Assembly: GCA_029979565.1 (NCBI GenBank) | Contig: JAPOHG010000016.1 | Coordinates: 1-40,703, forward strand | Source: a bacterium | GTDB taxonomy: Bacteria > Bacteroidota > Bacteroidia > Flavobacteriales_D > Sanyastnellaceae | Length of the DNA stretch: 40,703 nucleotides | Direction: 5' to 3' | Shown: piece by piece, positions 27,636 to 35,440 of the stretch | Layout of the letters: each line of letters opens with the position of its first letter | Numbering within the stretch: position 1 is the first letter of the stretch | Made by a program: the position numbers and the translations under genes | The notes under the pieces: model-generated | Told to the model about the DNA's origin: nothing | The model's database searches: none | The model's input: only the letters and a program-made list of their open reading frames with translations

Positions 27636-29021
27636 TTAAACGACCGGACGGTTCAAATCAAACTCCTCCAAGTACGTCGCAACCCGCTTGACGAAGCTGC
27701 CTCCCAACATGCCGTCCACAACGCGATGGTCATAGCTATGGCTCAGGAACATCATGTGGCGGATGCCAATCATGTCCCCTTCCGGCGTTTCAATCACTGC
27801 AGGCTTTTTGCGAATGGCACCGAGGGCGAGGATGCCCACTTGCGGCTGGTTGATGATGGGGGTGCCCATCACATTGCCGAAGGTACCAACATTGGACATG
27901 GTGTACGTACCTCCCGCGGTATCATCCGGATTTAGCTTGCCTGTTCGTGCCCGCTCTGCGAGATCATTGACCCGCGTAGCCAATCCTACCAAACTCAATT
28001 GGTCCGCGTTGTGGATGACGGGCACAATCAAATTTCCCGATGGCAAGGCCGTGGCCATGCCCAAGTTGATTTGCTTCTTAATGACGATGCGATCGCCGTC
28101 AACGCTCGCATTCACGCCGGGGAAGTCTCGAATGGCTTTGACAATGGCCTCAGCGATCAAGGGTGTGAAGGTCAATTTCGTCCCGTGTGCCTGCTCAAAA
28201 GCAGCTTTGTTGCGCTTACGCCACTCCACAATTTTGGTCATGTCGGCCTCGACGAAGCTCGTCACGTGTGGACTGGTCTGCTTCGAGCGTACCATGTGAT
28301 CCGCGATGAGCTTGCGCATACGATCCATCTCGATAATCTCGTCTTGACCGGAAAACGAAACCGCCGGGGCCGTGCTCGCGGAAGGCGTTGGACGCCCTGA
28401 ATCGGGAGAGGCTTGGGCAGCAGGAACGGAAATGGTCGCAGATGCTGAGCCGCGTGATGCGATGTAAGCGAGAATGTCTTTTTTGGTGACGCGCCCCTCA
28501 GAGCCGGATCCTGAAATACCATCCAATTCAGCCGGGGTCACCCCTTCCGACTGTGCGATGCTACGGACCAGCGGTGAGTAAAACCGTCCGTTCGCCCCGA
28601 TCCGTGCAGGCATGTGTTCCAGTGGGGCTGAAACGACAAGTGGAGCTTGCAACGCCTCAACTACTTCCGGCGCGGGCACGGGCGCTTGTGCGGGTGCTGG
28701 CGTGGGTTCTGGAGCCGGGGTCGGAGCTGGGGTCGGTTCGGGTGCTTCTGCTAAGGACGAAGGAGCGGCTTCGGCATCCCCATCAATTTCAAATTTGGCA
28801 ATCGCTTGACCTACAGCAACCACATCACCTTCTTGCACCAACCATTCAACCAACGTTCCGTCCTCTGGTGCTGGCACTTCACTGTCCACCTTGTCGGTTG
28901 CAATTTCAACCAAGGGCTCGTCTGCTTCGGTTTGCTCCCCAGCATTGACGACAAACTTCGTGATCGTGGCTTCGGCCACGCTCTCCCCCATTTTGGGTAA
29001 CAAAATTTCAATTACTGCCAT
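27636..29021 (-). CDS. 2-oxoacid dehydrogenase E2 component (dihydrolipoamide acyltransferase)
   Basis: The 461-residue core subunit of a 2-oxoacid dehydrogenase complex. Domains in order: a lipoyl domain (residues 2-80; ATDKVDSEV with Lys44 as lipoylation site), an Ala-Pro-Glu-rich flexible linker (about 90-125), a peripheral subunit-binding domain (about 135-185; FYSPLVRSIAQSEGVTPAEL, GSGSEGRVTKKDILAYI) and the catalytic acyltransferase domain (about 225-461), with the active-site SHSYDHRVVDGMLGG. The unusual feature is the single lipoyl domain with an extended AP linker, common for branched-chain-type E2 in this phylum. E1 and E3 genes are not nearby. Its ATG overlaps the upstream GT2 gene by 14 bases. 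Whether it serves branched-chain ketoacids, pyruvate or 2-oxoglutarate is not settled. Confidence 0.92.
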   Translation of the reverse strand: MAVIEILLPKMGESVAEATITKFVVNAGEQTEADEPLVEIATDKVDSEVPAPEDGTLVEWLVQEGDVVAVGQAIAKFEIDGDAEAAPSSLAEAPEPTPAPTPAPEPTPAPAQAPVPAPEVVEALQAPLVVSAPLEHMPARIGANGRFYSPLVRSIAQSEGVTPAELDGISGSGSEGRVTKKDILAYIASRGSASATISVPAAQASPDSGRPTPSASTAPAVSFSGQDEIIEMDRMRKLIADHMVRSKQTSPHVTSFVEADMTKIVEWRKRNKAAFEQAHGTKLTFTPLIAEAIVKAIRDFPGVNASVDGDRIVIKKQINLGMATALPSGNLIVPVIHNADQLSLVGLATRVNDLAERARTGKLNPDDTAGGTYTMSNVGTFGNVMGTPIINQPQVGILALGAIRKKPAVIETPEGDMIGIRHMMFLSHSYDHRVVDGMLGGSFVKRVATYLEEFDLNRPVV

Positions 29022-30972
29022 GGCGATGTATTGCGCGGTACGAAATTAAGGCTTCCCAGATGACTTGCACATCGATTGTCCAACGATAATCACGAACGTA
29101 TGTGAGCAGCGTTCGTTGCCGCGCCCTTTCGTCCATGCCTTCAGCACGCTGAAAAACGAATTGGTGAGAAGGACCGGCAGGGCCGTCATGCATTTCGTTA
29201 TAGCCAACCCACGTGCGGGTTCCCGTCAAGACCTCCACGGCTGCACCGAGCCAATGGGCTTGTTTTCGAAGAATGAAGACGGGAAACGCCAACAAGACCA
29301 AAAGGGCTACGGTTGCATCCACAGTCCGTTTTGCCCGTCGCGCTCGCGGCTTGAATATGGCACCGCTCCATTCGGTAATGGCACCACGCTCGGGGCCGCC
29401 TGCTCCTACGATTTGACCGTCATCCGTCCAGGCAATCCTAAAACGAAGGTTTTTATTGGAAACCAGGCTCATGGCCCGGATCATTTGACCAGCGGAGACC
29501 TCTCGGCCGCTCATGATGATTTCGTTGAATTGATGCACGCGAATGGCATCGCTCAGGCTGTCCAGACCGCCGAGCCAACGCACCCCGTCATCTTCCACAT
29601 CAACGGAATCGGAATGAATGGAAAGGGCATAAACCGAACCAAAGGCCACCGGCTCCAGCACATCGTAGGTGCGAACGAGGTCTTGCATCGGCGCCAAGTC
29701 ACGGGAGCCAGAAATATACAGGCGCTTTGGTGCTGCATCGTCCGATGCCCCAAACAACCGCACGAAAAAGGTGCGAACAAGGGCAATGGTCACGGGTACC
29801 AAGGCTGTCCCGAAAAAAAAGATCGCCCGGCTAAAACGCAGCGATTCAGGAAGTAAACCGTACGTGGCAAGGAGCAATACCGTTCCCATTACCGTTCCCT
29901 TCGCAACCGCATTCCAACGCCAGGGCTTATCATATCCGCCTTGGAGTTTGACCGCCACAAGCCAGACGAGGGAATACACTCCGGTAGCCGGAAGTGCCAT
30001 GCCCCAATCGTATGGAATGTTCTGCAACTCACCGTATTGCTGTAAAAAAACCACCAGCCCCCCCCAAGAGAGCAGCCACTCAACGGTAGGAAGGGCGATG
30101 GCCTTCGATACCCTCGAGACAATGGCCAATGCCGCCCGAAGGTAAATGGCCAGCTGAATCACCCGGTGCATCGCACGGCCGCTGCGCCCTCGAAAGTGCG
30201 TACGTGCAAAAATTTGCATAGCGCGGTAGAACACAAGCACGTAATTCAGCGAGCCCTTCTTCGTGCTTTCGCCTTTGTAATGAACAATCGAAGTGTCGGC
30301 GAAATAGTGGTTTTCATAGCCACCTTTGATCAACCTCCAACTCAAATCGATGTCTTCGCCGTACATGAAGTATTGCTCATCGAGCAGACCAACTTCGTCC
30401 AATGCTGACTTGCGCATCCACATGAAGGCTCCACTCAATATTTCAATGGGCTGGGATTCGTCCTTGGATAAATTTCCAAGGTAATACCGGTTCAGTCGAG
30501 CGGACCTCGGGGCCAAACGGTAGAGTCCTGTGATTTTCCAAAAAGCGGCGCTCGGGGTTGGAATGCCGCGCTTGGACTCCGGAAGGTAACGACCGCTGCC
30601 ATCGACCATGGGCACGCCTAGCCCACCCAATTGGGGACGGGCATCTGCATATTTCAAACACTTCAATAAGGTGTCCTCCTGAATGATGGTGTCGGGATTC
30701 AAAAGAAGCACGTAGCGCCCATTGCTCTTGCGAATCGCCAGGTTGTTGCCCTTTGAAAACCCCAAGTTTTCCTTCGAATCGATTAAATGCACCTCTGGAA
30801 ACATGCGCCGGACCATCGCACAGGATCCGTCCACAGAATTGTTATCCACCACGAACACTTCGGCTTCGTACCCCGCTTGCTTCAACACAGCGCTTCCTGC
30901 CCGAAGGGACAGGAGGCACTGAGAGAGGAAGTGTTCAACGTTGTAATTGACAATAATGACCGAAACGTCCAC
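29008..30972 (-). CDS. Glycosyltransferase family 2 fused to a degenerate sugar-transferase-like membrane region
   Basis: A 654-residue protein. Residues 1 to about 270 form a rhamnosyltransferase-like GT2 domain (VSVIIVNYNVEHFLSQCL, VVDNNSVDGS, ENLGFSKGNNLAI, the DxD-type LLLNPDT, and GLLDEQYFMYGEDIDLSWR). Four hydrophobic helices follow at about 295-420, then a Rossmann-like segment (KRLYISGSRDLAPM to about 530). A last membrane segment KRTVDATVALLVLLAFPVFI and the piece GTRTWVGY resemble the start and one loop of WcaJ/WbaP polyprenyl-phosphate sugar transferases, but the catalytic body is missing. It likely works at the inner membrane in polysaccharide assembly. It lies nine bases after recR and overlaps the E2 gene by 14 bases. 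Confidence 0.83.
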   Translation of the reverse strand: MDVSVIIVNYNVEHFLSQCLLSLRAGSAVLKQAGYEAEVFVVDNNSVDGSCAMVRRMFPEVHLIDSKENLGFSKGNNLAIRKSNGRYVLLLNPDTIIQEDTLLKCLKYADARPQLGGLGVPMVDGSGRYLPESKRGIPTPSAAFWKITGLYRLAPRSARLNRYYLGNLSKDESQPIEILSGAFMWMRKSALDEVGLLDEQYFMYGEDIDLSWRLIKGGYENHYFADTSIVHYKGESTKKGSLNYVLVFYRAMQIFARTHFRGRSGRAMHRVIQLAIYLRAALAIVSRVSKAIALPTVEWLLSWGGLVVFLQQYGELQNIPYDWGMALPATGVYSLVWLVAVKLQGGYDKPWRWNAVAKGTVMGTVLLLATYGLLPESLRFSRAIFFFGTALVPVTIALVRTFFVRLFGASDDAAPKRLYISGSRDLAPMQDLVRTYDVLEPVAFGSVYALSIHSDSVDVEDDGVRWLGGLDSLSDAIRVHQFNEIIMSGREVSAGQMIRAMSLVSNKNLRFRIAWTDDGQIVGAGGPERGAITEWSGAIFKPRARRAKRTVDATVALLVLLAFPVFILRKQAHWLGAAVEVLTGTRTWVGYNEMHDGPAGPSHQFVFQRAEGMDERARQRTLLTYVRDYRWTIDVQVIWEALISYRAIHRHGSN

Positions 30973-30981
30973 GGCTTGAAG

Positions 30982-31605
30982 TTAGGAGGTATACGGTAAG
31001 CGTTGCTTCAGGCTCTGCACCAAGGTGGCTTCGTCGGCATGTTGCAAATCTTCACCCACGGCCAATCCTCGAGCAATGGCTGTAACGTCCACCGCTGAAT
31101 GGGCTAATTTTCGAAACAAGTAAAACGCTGTGGTCTCGCCTTCCATGGTCGCCGGCAGGGCAAAAATGACCTCGGTGCGCCGGTCGGCATCGGCGCCGTC
31201 ATGATGCTCGAGTCGCTGAACGAGCGTATCAATGTTGAGGTCGTTTGGGCCAATGCCGTCCATGGGGCTGATCACGCCTCCCAAAACGTGGTATTTACCG
31301 CGGTATTGCCCGGTGGATTCGAGCGCCAACAAGTCCCGAATGTCCTCGACGACACAAATCAACCCTTCGTTGCGCGTCGGATCGACGCAGATTGAGCAGA
31401 CCTCTGTTTCCGTCAAATTGTGGCACTGGCGGCACGCATGAATGCCTTTTTTCATGGCTTGGAACGCTTCGGCAAAGGCATCCACCTGCTCGTCCGACCG
31501 ATTCAATAAGTTCAATACGAGGCGCAGCGCGGTTTTGCGGCCCACACCCGGCAGCGATGCCATTTGGTCAACGGCTGCTTCAATCAACCGCGAAGGAAGT
31601 TCCAT
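30982..31605 (-). CDS. recR: Recombination protein RecR
   Basis: RecR acts with RecO and RecF to load RecA on gapped DNA. The 207-residue product shows the helix-hairpin-helix MASLPGVGRKTALRLVLNLL, a C4 zinc finger (CRQCHNLTETEVCSIC), and the TOPRIM domain (LICVVEDIRDLLALESTGQY, YHVLGGVISPMDGIGP). Length is typical. The ATG at 31605 is preceded by an exact -7 box only four bases upstream, so a leaderless transcript is likely. It heads a tight minus-strand run of five genes (recR, GT2 fusion, E2, exonuclease, GT4). Confidence 0.97.
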   Translation of the reverse strand: MELPSRLIEAAVDQMASLPGVGRKTALRLVLNLLNRSDEQVDAFAEAFQAMKKGIHACRQCHNLTETEVCSICVDPTRNEGLICVVEDIRDLLALESTGQYRGKYHVLGGVISPMDGIGPNDLNIDTLVQRLEHHDGADADRRTEVIFALPATMEGETTAFYLFRKLAHSAVDVTAIARGLAVGEDLQHADEATLVQSLKQRLPYTS

Positions 31606-31609
31606 AGTG

Positions 31610-31617
31610 CAAATTTA
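31610..31617 (-). promoter_or_regulatory. -7 promoter box of recR, leaderless arrangement
   Basis: TAAATTTG on the minus strand, an exact consensus match and identical to the aroC box, is followed by CACT and the recR ATG. No good -33 TTG is seen at 17-20 bases. Confidence 0.65.
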
Positions 31618-31629
31618 CAGGTGGTTGCC

Positions 31630-31637
31630 CATCTTTG
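31630..31637 (+). promoter_or_regulatory. Possible -7 box of the SSS symporter, 4 bases before the start
   Basis: CATCTTTG differs from TAnnTTTG only in the first base and is followed by AGGC and the ATG at 31642. It lies 12 bases from the divergent recR box, so both promoters would compete for polymerase. Confidence 0.45.
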
Positions 31638-31641
31638 AGGC

Positions 31642-33120
31642 ATGACTCCAACAACGGTTCTCCTCATTTTTTGTGGATATGTTGCGGTGTTGCTGCTTGT
31701 GGCTCGACTGACAGCCCGACATGAAGCACAGGAAAGCGATGCGCATTTTTTCGTGGCCAGCAAAAAGGCCCCATGGTATGCAGTTGCATTTGGCATGTTG
31801 GGGGCTTCGCTGAGCGGAGTAACCTTCATCAGCGTTCCTGGATGGGTGGACACCCAAGGCTTCACCTACATGCAAATGGTGTTGGGGTACTTGGTCGGTT
31901 ATGGATTCATCATGGCGGTGCTCATGCCCTTGTACTACCGCATGGGCCTGACGAGCATTTACGGCTACTTCGAAAGCCGTTTCGGACCGAAGGCCTACCG
32001 CACCGGTGCCGCATTTTTCATTCTGTCCCGGACCATCGGGGCTGCTTTTCGGCTTTTTCTTGTGGCGCTGGTGCTGAAGCTGTTCATCCTCGAACCGCTC
32101 GGGTGGAGTTCAACTTCTCAGGCGACGGTGGACTGGGGCTATGCCGTGGCAGTGCTGGTCATTTTGGGGGTGATTTGGGCGTACACCCGCCAAGGCGGGT
32201 TGGGAACCATCGTTTGGACCGACACCCTGCAAACGGCTGCCATGCTCCTGGCTGTGGTGTATTCCGCCTATGCCATCTCAACGGCATTGGATTGGTCATG
32301 GGGAGAAACGGTTCAGCACATCCAATCGAGCCCCATGGGCCAATGGTGGGTATGGGACGACTGGAAAGCCCCCAACCATTTCATCAAGCACTTCACGGCC
32401 GGTGCTTTTGTCGCGACGGCCATGACCGGCATGGACCAGGACATGATGCAAAAAAACCTCGCCTGCCGAAACCTCCAGGAAGCACGCTGGAATATGGGCA
32501 GTTTCTCCTTGGTACTGGTCGCGGTAAATGTGCTGTTTTTGGGTTTGGGCGTGCTCTTGTACACTTGGGCCGACAGCCAGTCACTGGCGATCGAACGAGC
32601 CGATAGTTTGTACCCAACCGTTGCGCTTGGTGGAAGTTTGGGATGGGGATTGGGATTGGTGTTTCTCATCGGCCTGTTGGCTTCTGCGTTTAGCAGCGCA
32701 GACAGCGCCATGACCGCATTGACCACGTCCATCTGCGTGGACCTGCTCGGCACGGAGCGGCAATCGCATGAACGCGCCAAAGCGGTCCGCAAAAAGGTCC
32801 ACTTGGGAGTCGCATTCGTATTGTTCGGCGTCATTCTGGCTTTCAGTGCTGTGCAGGACTCCAGCGTGGTATCGGCAATCTTCACAGCGGCCAATTACAC
32901 GTACGGCCCGATCCTCGGGCTGTTTGGTTTCGGGTTGATGACCAAAGGCAAGCCTGTCGACCGCTTGATTCCTTGGGTGGCCATTGCGAGTCCGATCCTG
33001 TGTTACTTGCTTGAGGCTAGCTTGAAATCGAAGTATGGCTTCAGCTTCGGATTTGCCTTGCTCCCCGTGAATGGGTTACTCACATTTTTGGGGCTTTCGC
33101 TGTTGACGAAAAAGCGGTGA
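31642..33120 (+). CDS. Sodium:solute symporter (SSS family)
   Basis: A 492-residue inner-membrane protein with about 13 hydrophobic helices. The first helix is followed by FFVASKKAPWYAVAFGML and GASLSGVTFISVPGWV, the usual sodium-site helix of the family, and helix 8 has SAFSSADSAMTALTTSICVDL, which carries the second part of the conserved sodium site. It imports a small solute with sodium; the substrate (sugar, amino acid, sialic acid or other) cannot be told. Its ATG is 36 bases from the divergent recR start. aspC starts 77 bases after its stop and has its own promoter-like box. Confidence 0.92.
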   Translation: MTPTTVLLIFCGYVAVLLLVARLTARHEAQESDAHFFVASKKAPWYAVAFGMLGASLSGVTFISVPGWVDTQGFTYMQMVLGYLVGYGFIMAVLMPLYYRMGLTSIYGYFESRFGPKAYRTGAAFFILSRTIGAAFRLFLVALVLKLFILEPLGWSSTSQATVDWGYAVAVLVILGVIWAYTRQGGLGTIVWTDTLQTAAMLLAVVYSAYAISTALDWSWGETVQHIQSSPMGQWWVWDDWKAPNHFIKHFTAGAFVATAMTGMDQDMMQKNLACRNLQEARWNMGSFSLVLVAVNVLFLGLGVLLYTWADSQSLAIERADSLYPTVALGGSLGWGLGLVFLIGLLASAFSSADSAMTALTTSICVDLLGTERQSHERAKAVRKKVHLGVAFVLFGVILAFSAVQDSSVVSAIFTAANYTYGPILGLFGFGLMTKGKPVDRLIPWVAIASPILCYLLEASLKSKYGFSFGFALLPVNGLLTFLGLSLLTKKR

Positions 33121-33159
33121 TTTGTACCATGGGAGCAACAGCCCTGTGAACAAGGACTG

Positions 33160-33167
33160 TATTTTTG
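33160..33167 (+). promoter_or_regulatory. -7 promoter box of aspC
   Basis: TATTTTTG is an exact match to TAnnTTTG, 30 bases before the ATG at 33198, giving a short ordinary leader. The nearest TTTG upstream (33121-33124) is 35 bases away, too far for a standard -33 element. Confidence 0.55.
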
Positions 33168-33197
33168 TGCTTTCAACTTTACACTTCAGGCAACCCC

Positions 33198-34394
33198 ATG
33201 GAACAGCGACCTTCTCAACTGCTCAGCCGCCTTTCCGAATCAGCGACCATTGCCATGGCGCGGAAGGCCACCGAATTGAAGCAATCCGGTGTCGACGTGA
33301 TCTCACTCTCCCTTGGTGAACCGGATTTTGACACCCCCGAAGTGCTCAAGCAAGCGGGGATTGAGGCGATTGAGAACAACATCACACATTACACGCCGGT
33401 ACCGGGGCTTCAAGATGTGCGCGAAGCCATTTGCGCCAAATTCAAACGGGACAACGGGCTCGACTTCTCACCGGCTCAAATCGTCGTGTCAAACGGTGCG
33501 AAGCAGAGCATCACCAACGTGGTGCTGACGCTCGTCGATCCGGGTGAGGAAGTCATTTTGCCGGCTCCGTATTGGGTGAGCTATGCGGACATGGTGGCCT
33601 TTGCCGGCGGCACCTCCAAAGTACTCCCCACGTCCATCGAGAACGATTTCAAAATTCAGCCGGATGAATTGGAATCAGCCATCAACGACAAAACCCGGTT
33701 GCTGATTTATTCATCGCCATGCAATCCTTCGGGATCGGTGTATACGCGAGCTGAAATTGAAGCGTTGGCGGAGGTGCTGAAACGCCATCCTCACGTCTTC
33801 GTAATCAGCGATGAGATTTATGAGCTGATCAATTTTACAGAAGGGCACTGCTCCATGGGTACCCTTGAAGGACTGAAAGACCGTGTCATCACCGTGAACG
33901 GCGTTTCGAAAGGCTTCGCCATGACCGGCTGGCGCCTCGGATACATCGGCGCACCGGAATGGATTGCCAAAGCTTGTTCTAAAATCCAAGGCCAGGTGAC
34001 GTCTGCTCCATGCAGCATTGCTCAGGTGGCTGCGGGTGCAGCCGTTTCGGAGGACCCCTCCATCGCCGACGCGATGAAGGCGGCGTTTCTGTCCCGTCGA
34101 GATTTAATGATTGAGGGATTGAGCGCCATTCCCGGCCTGAAGGTAAACCGGCCCATGGGAGCGTTTTACTTGTTCCCAGACGTGAGTGCTTTGTTCGGTA
34201 AGTCGAGTGGCGATCGCACCATCGAGACCGCCGAGGACTTCGCCATGTACCTCCTGGAAGAAGCCCACGTGGCGACGGTTGGCGGGGGTGCGTTTGGAAC
34301 CCCCGAATGCATCCGCCTCTCCTACGCGGCCTCTGAAGCGCAATTGAACGAGGCGCTTACACGGATTTCAACGGCCGTTGCAGCCCTTCAATAA
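33198..34394 (+). CDS. aspC: Pyridoxal phosphate-dependent aminotransferase (aspartate aminotransferase type)
   Basis: A 398-residue fold-type I aminotransferase of the AspAT Ib group, which interconverts aspartate and oxaloacetate with glutamate and 2-oxoglutarate and may also act on other amino acids. Visible motifs are SLSLGEPDFDTPE (substrate side), VSNGAKQSITNVVL, SSPCNPSGSVY (Asn contacting PLP), VISDEIYELI (Asp pairing with the pyridine nitrogen), and NGVSKGFAMTGWRLGY with the Schiff-base lysine. The ATG at 33198 gives the normal N-terminus; a start at 33165 would lie on the promoter box. It lies 23 bases upstream of the rfaE1-like gene. Confidence 0.92.
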   Translation: MEQRPSQLLSRLSESATIAMARKATELKQSGVDVISLSLGEPDFDTPEVLKQAGIEAIENNITHYTPVPGLQDVREAICAKFKRDNGLDFSPAQIVVSNGAKQSITNVVLTLVDPGEEVILPAPYWVSYADMVAFAGGTSKVLPTSIENDFKIQPDELESAINDKTRLLIYSSPCNPSGSVYTRAEIEALAEVLKRHPHVFVISDEIYELINFTEGHCSMGTLEGLKDRVITVNGVSKGFAMTGWRLGYIGAPEWIAKACSKIQGQVTSAPCSIAQVAAGAAVSEDPSIADAMKAAFLSRRDLMIEGLSAIPGLKVNRPMGAFYLFPDVSALFGKSSGDRTIETAEDFAMYLLEEAHVATVGGGAFGTPECIRLSYAASEAQLNEALTRISTAVAALQ

Positions 34395-34405
34395 GGCCCG
34401 TTCGC

Positions 34406-34413
34406 TACCTTCG
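34406..34413 (+). promoter_or_regulatory. -7 promoter box of the rfaE1-like gene, leaderless arrangement
   Basis: TACCTTCG, the same octamer as before the large TPR gene, is followed by TAGT and the ATG at 34418. TTC at 34387-34389 lies about 17 bases upstream. It would drive the rfaE1-trkH-ubiE-aroA run. Confidence 0.55.
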
Positions 34414-34417
34414 TAGT

Positions 34418-35440
34418 ATGGAAGCGCTCAACGCTCTTCAACACACCCACCGGGTTTCGGCACTTGTCATAGGCGACGTCATGCTCGACGCCTACTTGAT
34501 AGGACAAGTAAACCGCATTTCACCGGAAGCACCCGTGCCGGTCGTTGACGTTCACCAACGGGATAAGCGTTTGGGCGGAGCAGCCAATGTGGCCAAAAAC
34601 CTGGTTGCGCTCGGAGCGCATGTACAAGTGGCCGCTGCCATTGGAGATGACCCGGCCGGCAAGGAAATTCACCGTTTACTGCAAGCCAAAGGCATTGGAA
34701 CAAGCCCATTGGTAAACGTTCCCAACCGACCGACTACCGTCAAAACGCGTGTCATCAGCAATGGACAACAATTGCTGCGCGTAGATGAAGAACAAGCAAG
34801 CGAACTGGAGGAGCCTTGGACCACAGAGCTGGTTACCCGGTGCCAGGAAATCATCACCAATGAGCGCATCGACGTCGTCATTTTTGAGGATTACGACAAA
34901 GGGACGTTGACGCCATCGGTGATTGAAGCGGTATTGGCGCTTTGCCGGGAGAAGGGCATCAAGACCACCGTCGATCCTAAGTTTCGAAATTTTGGTCGCT
35001 ACCGTCACGTCGACTTGTTCAAGCCCAACTTGAAAGAGATGCGTGAAGGATTGGCCATGGCCATCCACAAAGATTCGGATGCGAGCTTGGCCAACGCTGT
35101 ACAGCGCATGCATGATCAATTGGGGTCGTCGATATCCATGGTCACGCTGAGTGAACGCGGTGTGTGCTTTTATGCCCCCGATCATTCACAAGACTTTCAG
35201 CGCATTCCAGCCTTTGAACGGGAAATCACCGATGTCAGTGGTGCCGGAGACGCGGTCATAGCAGTGGCTTCGGTCTTGCTCGCTTTGGACGTTCCGATTT
35301 GGCAAATTGCGGCCGTAGCCAATTTGGCGGGAGGATTGGTGTGTGAAAAAGTTGGCGTTGTCACGGTGGAACGGGAACGCCTCGAGGCCGAATGGCGAGC
35401 ACACGCTGAGGCCATGGCGGCATTGATGAATTCAAAATGA
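34418..35440 (+). CDS. PfkB-family kinase, RfaE1/HldE N-terminal-domain type
   Basis: A 340-residue ribokinase-fold kinase close to the N-terminal half of HldE, which phosphorylates D-glycero-beta-D-manno-heptose 7-phosphate for the ADP-heptose of lipopolysaccharide. Family marks are VIGDVMLDAYLIGQVNRISPEAPVPVV, seen here as the pieces GDVMLDAYLIGQVNRISPEA and VPVVDVH, then LGGAANVAKNLVALGA, TTVDPKFRNF and the catalytic anion-hole DVSGAGDAVIA. The nucleotidyltransferase half of HldE is absent, so this would be an RfaE1-type single-domain kinase. Many Bacteroidota have such proteins without a proven heptose pathway, so the substrate is uncertain. The trkH start overlaps its stop (ATGA). Confidence 0.85.
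   Translation: MEALNALQHTHRVSALVIGDVMLDAYLIGQVNRISPEAPVPVVDVHQRDKRLGGAANVAKNLVALGAHVQVAAAIGDDPAGKEIHRLLQAKGIGTSPLVNVPNRPTTVKTRVISNGQQLLRVDEEQASELEEPWTTELVTRCQEIITNERIDVVIFEDYDKGTLTPSVIEAVLALCREKGIKTTVDPKFRNFGRYRHVDLFKPNLKEMREGLAMAIHKDSDASLANAVQRMHDQLGSSISMVTLSERGVCFYAPDHSQDFQRIPAFEREITDVSGAGDAVIAVASVLLALDVPIWQIAAVANLAGGLVCEKVGVVTVERERLEAEWRAHAEAMAALMNSK

Noticed and set aside
31773-32606. Open frame of 277 codons inside the SSS symporter gene
   Set aside because: Out-of-frame shadow with His/Arg/Gly-rich composition; the real frame has the sodium-site helices.
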